Source: Colius striatus (taxonomy: Eukaryota > Chordata > Aves > Coliiformes > Coliidae). Taken from it: a DNA stretch of 64,000 bases. The stretch is taken from assembly GCF_028858725.1 (NCBI RefSeq), contig NC_084768.1:4447853-4511852 (forward strand), in the 5' to 3' direction. Below, one piece after another: positions 46,881-60,000 of the stretch; within the stretch, counting starts at the first letter, position 1, and every line of letters starts with the position of its first letter. The notes under the pieces are model-generated. The model was not told where the DNA came from and ran no database searches. It saw only the letters and a list, made by a program, of their open reading frames with translations. The position numbers and the translations under genes are program-made.

Positions 46881-49800
46881 CTAACAAATGATACAACCCA
46901 AAGTTACCATTAGTGAAGGTCAGTTAAAAACATGGACCGGACACCTAGTAAAATGCAAAAGTGACATTGTTTCCATGACAATTACAAAGTGTAAGGAAAA
47001 TAAACGTGAAACTGCAGCATTACAGGAAGTTTGTTAATACAGATTAAATAATGCAGATATCCTTGCATGAATTACAAATCCAGAACAAATACATTTGAAA
47101 AAAAAAAGAACCAGACAGTTGCTTTGAGTATCAACTTAACGAGGTGGGTTTCCAGCACAAACATATCCAGAGGCTTTTGTAACTAATTGTTTCAATAGAT
47201 CAATCAAGAGTTGCAGTAAAGTGAGTACAGTGACTGAGCAGCAGCTCCCGGAAAGGAAGAAGAAAACGCATTCCCTTTGCCACAAGTTAAAGCAATGGTT
47301 TGGAAGACCAGTATAACAGTGTGGGTAAACACAACCCTGGGAATTCTTTTGCCACGATTTCTTAAATATTTCAGTCTACCAAAATTACTGGCTGTCTTTT
47401 AATGTTTAGTCATAAAAAGTCCTCACAGCCATCAAAAGGGACAAAAACCCAACAGGGGGTGAGATCAGAGAGAAACAAGGCCCTGAGCAGAGCAGCCTCT
47501 CCTCCTCCCAGCCCCAGGGCAGAGGTCCCTCCTGCCGTGCTGCAACAGCCCATTCCCACCCAGCCCCTGCAAGGTCCTTTGCCATCCTGTGTGTGCAAAC
47601 CACAGCAGAGGCTGTGCCCCTCAGCTGACCTGTCCAGAGAGGCCCCTCTGGTTACCCAGACCCTCTCCCATCCTGGGGTGTCCGAAACACCAACAACTTG
47701 AAGCTGACACGAGTTGTGTGGCACAGCAGCAGTGATGAGACCACCTCTGTGAAACTGCTGGGGGTGTGCATTTACTCTACAGGTGCCCAAACCTTCCCTT
47801 AACTCCCAGCGTGGTCTTATGGAAAAGATAAAGGGGAAAACAAGAATGAAGTTCTGCTAGATCAACCCTGATGGGAAAAATAAACCTCTGAGAGATGAGA
47901 AAAGGTGGCAAAGGGCACCGGTGCCCATGGCTCAGCTGCAGGCCAAGGCTCCCTGTGCCAGGAGCAGCCCCCCACTCCACAGCCCTAGCCAGACACACTC
48001 TGCAGTAGTACGGCACAAGGTGCAGCCAGCACCAGGCTGCGGTGGATAAACTCCCTCCATCGGTGTGGGCAGTTGGCACCGCAGGGCTGCAGCGGCACAG
48101 CCGCACTGCCTCACACCTGGGGGCTGCAGCCAGGCCCCAGGACAGGCTCAGCTCAGCATTCCCACCAGCTGAAACCCTGCCCCGACTGGCCCTGCCTTTG
48201 AAGGTTCAAAACTCAGCACTAGGAATGTTTCAGACAGAAAATGCATCACCAAAAGGTGGGAAAAAATGTACCGGGGAACAGTTCACTGAGTCTGACTTCA
48301 GGAAGCTGCCACAGGAACCCAAACAGTCATTGAACAGGGAAGGACAAGCTGTTGGAGTGGGCTCCTTCGGCTCCACGGCAAGAAAAAAAGCAGCAGTGGG
48401 ATGTGTTCACCAGAATGATGTAAAAAGCCTATAGTCAACCACATCCATGTCACCTCTGCTGACGCTCCAGACTAGAGCAACCCTCAGGGGAGCAACCCAC
48501 TAGAAAGAGTTTCTGCAAATCTTACAATGTATCAAAGTTAGTAGTTGGATAATCATGAAGGTTAAAAAAAACCCAAAATCCATGGAAATCACAGAAAACA
48601 CTTCTCCAAAGTGCAGTGGGCAGTCAGACACCAGCTTGCGTGTGGAACAGCCCACAAGGAGACACACGGGACCCTCTGCTTCCATGTGAGGCTGCACAAA
48701 GAGCTTTGTTGGGTTTTTAAGTCCAGAATCCACCCCCTGCAGTCACTACACTGCCTAAACCACGCAGCTACGTGTGCACCTTCTACTGCCAGCAAGCCCT
48801 GTGATGGCCATTTGCAGTAACCAAAAACGCAGAGATGAGACACGCGTGGCTCTTCCCCTGTAATACTGAGAAAAAGGATTTCTAACATTCACCTTCTGCA
48901 TTTGCTGAAATTTCCAAGCACCTGAGTGCTCCTGGCCAGCCCCTGCCCTTGCTGCAGCGCCACACACAGCATGAGACCTGAGCTGCAGCACCGCACGCAA
49001 TGTTCCACCCCGCAACAGGCACCTGTGAGAGAGGAGGAGCCTCTCTGGCCCCACTGCCCCCCAGCACTGAATGCCATCTCCACATACATTCACTGAGGTC
49101 TCTGCTGCTTGTGGGGCAGGAGCAGGAGGTGGATGGCAGCCTATGGTACAGATGTCCAATGCTGCAGGAATTCATAATGACTTGGAAGAACAAGTTCTGT
49201 CGTTCCTACCGCATGTTCAACATCTGCTGCTGATACAGTACTTCCAAAGCAGCCATGGTGCTACAGCTCCCTTGGTTCGATTCTGATTAGATTTGGGGTG
49301 AGCAGCTGCAGGGGATGGCCCACAGCCCACAGCTGTGGTGCAGCAATGCCCACCGGGCTGTCCCGTCCTGGGGCTGGTACTGTCGGGGCTGCCCAGCAGC
49401 ACGCAGGGTCCCGCTGCAGCCGCTGCTTTGGGCTTTGCAGCCGGGCCCCACACGCTCCGACAGGGCTGCCAGTGCCTCCTGTAGGGCCGCCTGTGCTAAG
49501 CATTGATGGGACTCGTTATTATAAACCTTGAGACTTAAACCTATTGATTTCCAGAAAAAGTTTTAACTACAGTGCACAAAGAATATAGTTTTGAAAATAT
49601 TTACACTTTTGTACAATGACACCACAGCACTTTAATCTAAGTCTCTTAATACAAACAAATAGCACCATTAGCCTTTTGCACAACTTCTTTCTAACAAACC
49701 AAGAAGCTGGATTATTGTCGAATGAGGAGACTGGGAGAGCTGGGAATGAGAATAAACTCGAGAAGCCAGAGCACTGCAACATCTACCGAGTAAATTAATC

Positions 49801-50897
49801 TGGAAACCTCCTAAGCATTTGCAAATAAAGTCTTCCAACGTGAGCCCTATTCAGTGTGCACTACAATTAGACAACTTCAAGAGAGTCTTCTTACAAGATT
49901 TAATGCTTCAGCTTCATTGTTCTAGTAACTCTTTCTACGCATTCCACCTTTTGGAGTGGCTGCTGAACAGAAACGTGAGATGTCCTTGTTGAAGCTCCAC
50001 CATTCTGGAGCAAGTCTCCCAAGTGAATGTGAAAAAAAAGAGACAACAGAAGTGACAATTTTAGCTCAGAAGCCCCCAAGCACACTAATCAGCAGGGGCA
50101 GGGCAAGGCCTTCGAGTCAGCAGGACGGAGAGGGGAAGTGCAGAGGCAGGGAAGGGAAGATGAACAACAGCCCCATGAGGAGGTGCGGGGTGGGAGAGGG
50201 GGGAGCACCACAACAGGCTGCACCACCACAACGGGCTGCACCAAGGTGCTGGAGGAGGTACCTTGTTCCCTGCAGGGCCAATGCTGCTTCTGAAGGGTAT
50301 TGCAGGACGAAAACGCAATTATTTAATGGTGACCATTTGGTTCATTCCTCTACAGAAAACGCATTCCTTCTAATATACGTCTGACTAACATTCAAAGTAC
50401 TGAACTATACATAATGATACATAGTTTACAATCCATGAAAACAAAGCTTGAAAGAATATAATATGGTCATCTTAAGTAGGGTGGGCTGTGTCGTAGGGCT
50501 AATATCCAGCTAAGACACCTCAACCTGGATGCTAATGGTCCGAGAGTGCTTTTTGTATCACCAGGAAATGTAAAAAAATTTAAAAACGAATGAGAGTCCT
50601 CAGAGCTGCTGAGTGTTCTCAGGCCACCCAGGTGCCAGCCCACGCCTGCAGTACTGCATGGATAAACGCGTGCACGACACGCCAGGAGACTTGCTGTAAA
50701 TCAGGAACTGGATTAGATGCCCATTAGATATCCATACATCAGTCATTTGATGCGTGTTCCCTTTTTCTTCTGGATTGTTAAGTTTTTCCCTTCCTTTTGT
50801 GACCCACTTTCCTACCTCTATCTGTGGGCTGCCTGCATCCCTTTGCTTTCCCTGTGGTACGCTGGTATTGATAGCCACCATCAGCCTCCCAGTGCAG
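46880..50897 (-). other. ANKRD13C: ANKRD13C 3' UTR (extent inferred)
   Basis: Sequence downstream of the ANKRD13C stop, with AT-rich stretches at 46880-47400, 49510-49920 and 50320-50590. A GC-rich middle part lies at 47450-49450. No coding signal was convincing. Confidence 0.5.
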
Positions 50898-51028
50898 TTA
50901 GAGGTCGGGGAATCGGCTGGGGTCTTCCTTGTAGTCGTCGGGAATAGTGAAGATGGACTCATCAAATTCATCGTAACGGAACTCCTGGAAAGTCACAGTG
51001 GCTGTGATGGTGGGGAACACGGGAATAT
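50898..51028 (-). CDS. ANKRD13C: ANKRD13C exon 13 with stop
   Basis: Acceptor CCATCTAG|ATAT; TAA at 50900-50898. Encodes [20 protein letters not shown] to EDPSRFPDL. Confidence 0.95.
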
Positions 51029-54000
51029 CTAGATGGGGAGCAAAAGGGCACGATAAGTGCAAAGGAACAATCCACTAATGATTACCTACTGCTACTCAGG
51101 GACTCAGCTTCAAACTGGCTAATCACGTCAAAGCTCGCTTGGTATTCTGAACCACAGTGACTCAGGGCTCTTCTTTCAACCACCTCCCTTTAAAAGAAAG
51201 TGATTTCAAAGTACACTGAGATCCCCAAGTCAATACACCATTCAAATAATTACAATTATTAATTCAGTGGTTTTCCCTTCGTGCCACAGACTGACGACAC
51301 AAACCACAGCGGTGTGACCAAAGGGTTATCTGACAGAGCAGAGGATGTTGGCCTGTAGGTGATACAGGATAAACGACCTTGCTACACACAGGCTTCAGCT
51401 CAGCAAACCCACAGGGAAAGATGGACCTTTGCAATGTTTGCTTAAAAATATAACCTTCTTCCAGCCTGAATGGAGGTTCAACGCTTCAGAGGTATCCTCA
51501 GTAAAATTGGGTTGAACCAGCCTACTGAGCTAAGCCAAAATTCAACCTTCAAGCAACAGAGTTGTGCAAATGTGACAGGAGGCAGAACATACTCTGTTCA
51601 GCATTATCTGGCTTGAGCAGCTTACTGGTGTGCAGGGTATTGAGGAACAGAGAAGGTCCTGTTGCTGTCTGGCAGCTGATGATAATCAATACCATGAATG
51701 CACCGCTTTACACAGTTCCCTTTGTTGGAAGTCTAATCGTTTTCTCTGTATTGGTAAATGAAAACCACTAATCCTCGAGGAAAAAAATATACAAAAATGC
51801 TATAAAATACTTGACTCATGGCTGAGATTATCCTTTAACACAAGGAGAATTCAGCACATCCACAATGCTCGTAGAGCAAGACACCAGCACTAGAAGACTG
51901 TCCAAGCCCTTTTCCTGACTAGGACTACACTCACCTTCCAGCTGCATTTCCTACCTCGTGTTCCTTCCACTATCTATCCCAATCATTTTCTCCCGAAATC
52001 TACAGTAACACATGCAAGAAGAGAGTTCTTTTCCACAACTCAATAGGAGTTTTGAACACTCAGTACCAATAAGTACACACATTCTGGACATTAAAGCCCC
52101 AAGAGTTGCAGTTGTCGCTCCTTACCTAGTTTTACAGGGAAGCCTGGTGGAAGCTTCATTTGAACAAATTCTCTAAGTTTGTTAAAGTGCTTGAAGGGTG
52201 CAATTACTTCTAAAACATTCAACAATCTGAAAAGGAATACAGATTTCATTACAAACTCTTGTTTCACAAGCTTTCCCTTTGGAAATGATAAAAATGACAC
52301 AAGAAGCAAGGTGGTAAAGAAGGAGCTGAACAACTCCATCCTGCTTGGGCATGGATCTGAGAGACTCAGCAGCCCACACTGCACTGCCACGGCCCTACAG
52401 TAAACACCAAGAGATTCACTTCTCATCCTCACTTTGCAAGACAGACAAGCCAGCACCAGGGTCTCTTCCCCACAGACACAGGGCAACTGCTCCATCTTTG
52501 CACTGCTTTAAAAGACAGAACTTTGTGCTAAAGCCTGTGACTGGCAGAAAAGGCTCAGCAGCACTCTGCAGAACCAGGCACACCACACTTGGGACAAGTT
52601 AATGATAAACCTGGCCAAACCTCTGGTCTTACCACGCCAGCACTGAGAGCTCTCACATGGACAGTTTATAGCATGGTTCATTCACAGGCTTTAAACTGCC
52701 CAGTTGCCCTAGCTGAAGACACTGCAGTTCATAAACACATAGAAACATTTCCTACATAGAAATAACACTCACGGCCAATGGTTTGGACTTACGATTCAAT
52801 TCCTAAGGGGAATTCCTGGCTCATAGCTATAGTGGCTTTAAAGGTTTTCTTGCTTTCTTTGCAGACCAGCTCTCTGCCCAGATGAGGAGCTCTGTCAGGG
52901 CAAGGGGAGGAAGACAAAGTCAGTTTCTCTCAGTAAAACCTTGATTTTAAAGGAAAGAAGACAGACTTGGGTTTGAAAACATCAGTAAAGAATCCCTACG
53001 GTAAAGCAAATACTTTAAAAGTAAAACCTGTGCATAGTAAAGATGAGTCAGTAATCCTCTTAATCTAGATTACTGAGAGATCTGCTAGGCTGGGAGAGGA
53101 GAAAAAAGCTGTTAGGGAAATAATCTCCAAATAATCCCCCAAACATTGCACTAATGAGCACTGTAGAAAGACATAACAACTACCCAGAAGTGTACACAGT
53201 TGATATCAGATATTAATTATAATATCTATATGTGAACAAAGTATCAGGTTGAGCTAAGAAAAAGCTAATCTGCCTTCAGCCTAAAATGTGAAACAATCTA
53301 AGAGAAAGCAGAGAGTTACTCCACTATCAGGAGAAGGCAATACCGGAAAACAGAGAGCAGAGAATTCTGTCATAGCAGAAGAATAGATGGGTAACAAACA
53401 CCCCCCACTCCCACAGTCAGCAAGCCCAAGTACTCACTTCCCATTCTCAGCAGATATGTACTCTTCCCACGTAATGGTATTGGGCGATGGCGGCGTGAGC
53501 GACTGCCGGCGGACAGGCTGCACACAAACACAGGACTTAGCTCATCACCCTGCCTTACACTCTTACAACTTTGCCATTCAAAACAGACAGCTGTACTTCA
53601 ATTCTAGGGGGAACAGCAACACAGTCTACCCAGCTTGCAGCTGATACTGCACTGGGCTTTTCCATCTCCTGCTCTTGCTCTCATAGTCTGCATTCAGGCA
53701 CTTGGCCCCCAACTGTATTTTACATCGAAGCTGTCTGTTTTAATACATCAGTTAATCAGTTCATTCAAGTGTCTGAATGACAAGTGGCACAGCACAAGCT
53801 AATACAGACATAAATTAATCCTCTTTAAAAGGCTGTATGCGTGTTCCCAGATGATGTCTGGCTCATTCTGAATAGCTCTTGATTTCATGGTGATAATGAC
53901 AGGCTTAGTCCATTTTAATGAAGCTAAAAGGAAAACACGATTGAAAAGAAAAACAGAAAGGCATCCCTAAACTATAAACATTTGGTCTAAAAGACGTTGA

Positions 54001-57000
54001 TTTGCCAGAGCCAAACCCATCATCTTTTACTATGAGACAAATTAAGACTGAAATAACCAATATAATCACAGAAATTCCCCAGTGTGTGCACTAATCAGGA
54101 CAACTCAGTCATGTATCACCATGATTATATTTGCAGGTCATACTTATTTTAAAATTAAGACAATCAAAATAGAATCAAAACATTATCTACAGATTTTGCT
54201 AAAGACTGGTGTGAAAGGTTACTCTCCTATGCAAAAATTCCCATACAGTGAAGAATTACTCAACTGTACCTCAAAGTTTTGTTCCATTAAGTTGCCACCT
54301 TTGCTCAGGCTCTCCATGATAGCTTTGTTTCGAAGAATGTCCTCCTCACTGAGATGTTCTCTTCTTTTTCTTGATTCTAACACAAGTCCATTAACCAGGT
54401 AGAAGTCTGCCAAAAAGTTTCCTACTCTTTCCTACATGAAAGGAATTGGACATTAATGACAGAAGATAGAGCACTGACATGCTTGTATGCAATTGTATAG
54501 AGTTCCCTGTCAGGACCGAAATGCTGTCATTTACACAGCCCCAGTGGACAATCTCAGTAAGGCACCTACAGCACAAAACCAAGAACTGCATTGTGACCTA
54601 CTCTAGGTGATCCTGCTCTGGCAGGGGGGTTGGGCTAGATATTTCCCTTCCAATCCTTAACATTCTGTGGTTCCATCAGGAACAGGTGTTTCATATCAAT
54701 GGAAACTTTAAGATGGAAGAGATTGCTGAAGAATTTAAGAGGGGCCAAGGCAGAGCTGACTAGAATCTCCCTCAAGAGCAGGCATGCTAAAGGATAATTT
54801 ACACATGTAGCCTATGGATTTGGTATTCAAAAGGAAAGAAGTTATCATAGAACCATTTCAGTTGGAAAAGACCTTTAACTCCTCAAGTCCAACTGTTCCC
54901 CAGCGCTGCCACAGTCACCACCAAGCCACGGCCCTCAGCCCCACAGCTACTTTTTCCTCCATCCTGAACATTCTAATTCTTTTACTCCTTAGTTCACCCA
55001 ACCACACCATCACAAGCCTCTCTGAACCATTCTGCCACTAATGCAGTCTGACATTTCCTGCCAGCTTACTGTTTTGTCTTCTCGAAAAAGCCATCCCGTT
55101 TGGGCACGTGTGAAGGTAATTGATTTGGTTGATAACGTTGCCGAGTAAATATCACTGCTCATCAAAATGTCAACCTCTTCTTCTGTTTCCATCTCAGATT
55201 CCTAGAAGAAAAAAAAAATCCCAAATACTGGGTAGAACTTAATAATAATGATTACTTCTACTAAATATAAAACTCAAGAAACCTTTACCCTTGGAACTTT
55301 TCCCAGAACTAGCATTGCCTGAATTTTCAAACCATTTCATAGAAGCTTCAGCCAAATGGTTGCCAAATAGTTTATAATCTTAGCTATTGCAAATAAAGCA
55401 TCCCATGTGTGATTGAATGGGGGCTCAGCAGCCACACCCTTGCCACAGGTACAGATCCATATACTAAAGCAATTGGTGAATAAAGTGATCATTAAAATGT
55501 GACTAAATACAATGAGTCACGTCCTTGCATTGTTAACAACTAAACTGGCCACAGGGTGACTAAAAGGATGCGAAGCAGTGGCAAGCAATTTGAAATCCCA
55601 CCTCAGGCCACCTGAATTACCAATTAGCATCTCACTTGTCACAGCTCAAACTAACTTATGGATGCTGAAAGTGGGTTTTTTTCCCCCCAAAGATTCACAT
55701 TCTAGCTCTTGCCTCACATAGAAGTCTGCACCCAAAAGCACTCTTACATGACAAAAATCACCTATACAGCTTAAGTTACAACAACTGAACAAATAATTCT
55801 TAGGTTTGTATTTCTTTGGAGCTTGTCTGGGTGTTTTGGAGAGGCAAGTTTTGTTTAAAACAGTAAGTCAGACTTCTGATACGAAGCAAAAGCTTGAGGT
55901 GTTTCACATCCTTTGTTCACACAGATCTTTACCTCATGGTGTATTCGCTGGTAAACTTTTTGTTCATTGTCTAAAACTACAAAAGATTCAGAGGGTGAGG
56001 CATCACCATTAAAAATGAAGCTTAAATCCCCTCGTTGGCACTTCATGTCAGTAAAGTCTATGAGAGTTGTATCCAGCCTGCAAAAATACATCAATAATTT
56101 AAGACAAGTTACCCATAAACACTCCAATACACCACTGAGCTCAGTTTGCAAGCAGAAGCTGTTTTTTAAATCACAACCAAACTCACTATCATCTAAGTTA
56201 CCATAGAATAACAAAAACAGAGCAGGATGATGAGAAAAATACAACCAACACTTTAAGATTTCCTTCTCTCTTCCCAGGCTCAGCTCCCTGCTCTGTATTT
56301 GCTTTCTGTCTGTCCTGTTCCTAGTTGTAGGGGATCAAACTGTTCTTGTTTTCTTTCCTAACTCAAGTCTTTTGCCCAGAACCAAAACTGTTGAGTCAGC
56401 CCTCCCTGTCCTTGTCTCCACCTATGAGCCCTTGGGTATCTTATCTCCTCCCATCTCGCTGGGGCCACTGCGGTCCTACAGGAGGCTGGGGGCTGTTGAA
56501 GTGAGCATCTGTGTGGGGCTTTGTCGCCATGTCACTTACACAGCTTAAAGCAAAGCAAAACAATTAAGTGACTCAGGAACTGAAGTTAAATAGAGAAAAA
56601 ACAAAAGGCAGTTTGAACTTCAAACCACACTTCTTTGCTCTGACCGCCAAGGTACACACGTGGTGCTGCTCACAAAGGTTTGCAGGCTCCTCGGGGATTT
56701 CTGTCAGACCCCCAGGAATCTAGAGTTCTCCCCAGAACAGGCATTTATGGCTTGGATAACATTAGTTAAATCAGTACTTACCTGATATTTATACCTTGTT
56801 TGTGTATTTTACATGCATCAGAAGGCAGAATTCGGGAAAGTAAAGGCACTAAAAGGTAGGGAGAGAGAATCAGTTAGGATATTGAGTTTCTTCTGCAAAG
56901 TATTTCTGTTCAAAGTGTACATCAGTTTGAATCTCGACACAGAAATACAGCATACTTGCTTTCCATCATAATCTCAATGCAAATAAAACTGACCAATACC

Positions 57001-60000
57001 AGGGTTGTTTCTATTCAATAACTGCAAAATTGTTTTGTAATGGTACAGATTACTTTCAACACGAGTGTCTTCAGGCACAGACAAATCATTGATTGATTCT
57101 AATAACTCATTTTCTAGTGGCTTGAAATTTTACCTCTGTGATTTGTTAGCTTACTTATATACTGTACCAACTGAGAGCATAGCTACAATTAAAGCAGAAT
57201 ACCCATAAGTACAAAGAAATAATCCAATGCACTAACCTTAAAACGTCAAACAAACATTAAACCGCCAGTGCAACTGAGAATCAGTACAGATCACGAGATG
57301 GATACATGAGACCACATCTCTCCTTACTCTAAAAAGGACTGTTTACTTTACAACAAAACCAATCCAGCACAATGGCATTTTAGCACCTTATTTTAAATGA
57401 ATGGTAAAGAATTAAGACCACCTGTAAAATGTGTTTAGCCTAGAGGACCAATAATTAGGACAGAGGCACTACTCAGAGCATCTTTTTCCCTTCAAGAAAG
57501 ACAATATACAGAAAAAGCAAAATAATATTTGAAAAAGGCCAGTGAGACTCCTGGAAGACCCTAGAGGGTGGCTCTACCTCTGGCATCACTTCTGTGCCAT
57601 GTCTGACTGCCACCACGGCACCTGCAATCCAGGCTGCAGCCCCATCACTACAATGAAGACTGATCACATTATCTCTCTATGAAAGGAATATGCAATTGCT
57701 TACCCCAACTTTGAAAATCCCAATGAAGCTCTAGATAGAAGTCACCTAGCTGTGACAAAAAGAAGAATATATAAACAAGCTTTTTAGTCTCAATGACAAC
57801 TATAAAATCAGTTGAAAGACAGGCAGAAGCTGTCTTTTGCCAAACAGGCAACGATTTACTGATTTTGTTTAATGATCAATGACGAGTGACTTTTTTTTAA
57901 TCTTGCTTAGTAATGAAAGAGATTTTTGTTTTAATTCTCCATCTACACGGAGCAGCAAATTTTTCTGGAGCACAGTGAAACATCCCTCAGTTTAGGGAAA
58001 CCAAGAAGAAAAGCTCAGTTTCTTCCATTTCAGACTCCTGCTTGTGTGCTAAACTTGTGGTTATAAGACACAGATGTTTATTTCCCTCTAGGTGGGTGAG
58101 TTACTCCCGCCAAGTCAAGGGGTAAAATATGAGTGGTTTGTAGACAACCAACTTCTTGCCTTAATTAAACCATACATCTGAAAAGTTGAGCTTAACTGTG
58201 CCAGTGGCACACTGTATGAATGTGTTCTACCAATGTTCCTGTGTTTTTCATTGATCCAAGAAAAAAAACCTACCTGCTGTGTGTCTAGAAGTGCAAAGCT
58301 TTCAGGTTTTGCGAGGGCAAACAAAGCAGACACAGCCTTACTGAAACAGCTCTGCTGCTACTGATTCCTGCTGGTGCAAGACTGAGAGTTGCATGTTTTT
58401 CCTGCGCTACCTCAACATGTTACTGACACTGCTAATTTTAATCAAATCCCCCGTCCCTTGGCTTTTGCCTTTGCTTTACATTCTGTTTAAGGGAGTTGGC
58501 TGGTGTGTTTGTATGCAGAATTTTTATGTAATGACTTGAGCATATTTCCAGAGGTACACTGGAATTTGTGTATGTGAATACTTCTATCTGTAACTAGACT
58601 CATTAGTTTCAACCGTAACATACAGTTCCATGGGGATGTGATCAACCAAAGCAAGCAAACTGCTCCATGGATCTTTTTTAAAACACATTTACAATATTTT
58701 ATAATCCATGGCCTTTTAAATCATTATTGTTAAAAAGGGTAGTTCAAATCAAAGCCGGGATCTTGACCGGCTGGAGAGTTGGGCAGAGAGGAACCTCATG
58801 AGGTTCAACAAGGACAAGGGCAGAGTCCTGCACCTGGGAAGGAACAACCCCATGCACCAGTACAGGCTGGGGGTTGAACTGCTGGAGAGCAGCTCTGCAG
58901 AGAGAGACCTGGGAGTCCTGATTGATAATAAGCTAAATATGAGACAGCAATGTGCCCTCGTGGCCAAGAAGGCCAATGGCAGCCTGGGATGCATCAAGAA
59001 GAGTGTGGCCAGCAGGTCAAGGGAAGTTCTGCTCCCCTTCTACTCTGCCCTGGTGAGGCCTCATCTGGAGTCCTGTGTCCAGTTCTGGGCTCCTCGGCTC
59101 AAGAGGGACAGGGAACTGCTGGAGAGAGTCCAGCACAGGGCCACCAAGATGATCAAGGGTATAGAACATTTTTCGTACAAAGAAAGACTGCGGGAACTGG
59201 GGCTGTTTAGTCTGGAGGAGATTGAGGGGGGATCTTATGAACATTTACAAATATCTAAAGGGTGGGTGTCAGGAGATTGGGGCATCCCTCTTTCTTACAG
59301 TAGCCAGTAACAGGACAAGGGGTGATGGAATGAAGCTGGAACACAAAAAGTTCCACTTAAACATAAGAAAAAGCTCTTTCAGTGTTTCAGTGAGGGAGCC
59401 CTGGCACAGGCTGCCCAGAGGGGTTGTGGAGGCTCCTTCCTTGGAGGTCATCAAGACCCTTCTGGACATGTTCCTATGTGACCTGATCTAGGTGAACCTG
59501 CTTCTGCAGGGGATTGGACTGGATGATCTCTAAAGGTCCCTTCCAACCCTACCATTCTGTGATTGTATATTAAGAACATAAGACATTGCATTCCAACATG
59601 GTCTGTACTTGTCAACCAACTGCCCTGAACTTACCTCTTTCAGAGCTTTTAATAATCGAGGTCGCTTTTCTTCAACACTTTCCCTGGACTGCTGTTTAAG
59701 CTTCCTTAGGAGTGCTGTAACTAAACAGAGATTAACTATAAGGCAAATCTGTTTATTACTGGTTAGTGTCATTATTTGACATCTTAGAGAAAACACAACG
59801 CAAATTTCATCTGGATAAATTCAGTTCAAGTTATAGTAATCATACACAGCCTACTCTGATCACAAGCTTTTCTTCCTGAAAAGCTTCAGTAATTATTTAT
59901 ATTATAAAGTATACAATCGTGCCAAGAGGTCTCCTACACACACAGTAGTAAATATTTGGGTACACACGTATATTACTGCATACCAGGCTGTAGATTGTCA

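Noticed and set aside
58798-59310. A 170-codon open frame that might be a host gene
   Set aside because: It is the C-terminal part of the CR1 reverse-transcriptase ORF in a truncated LINE.
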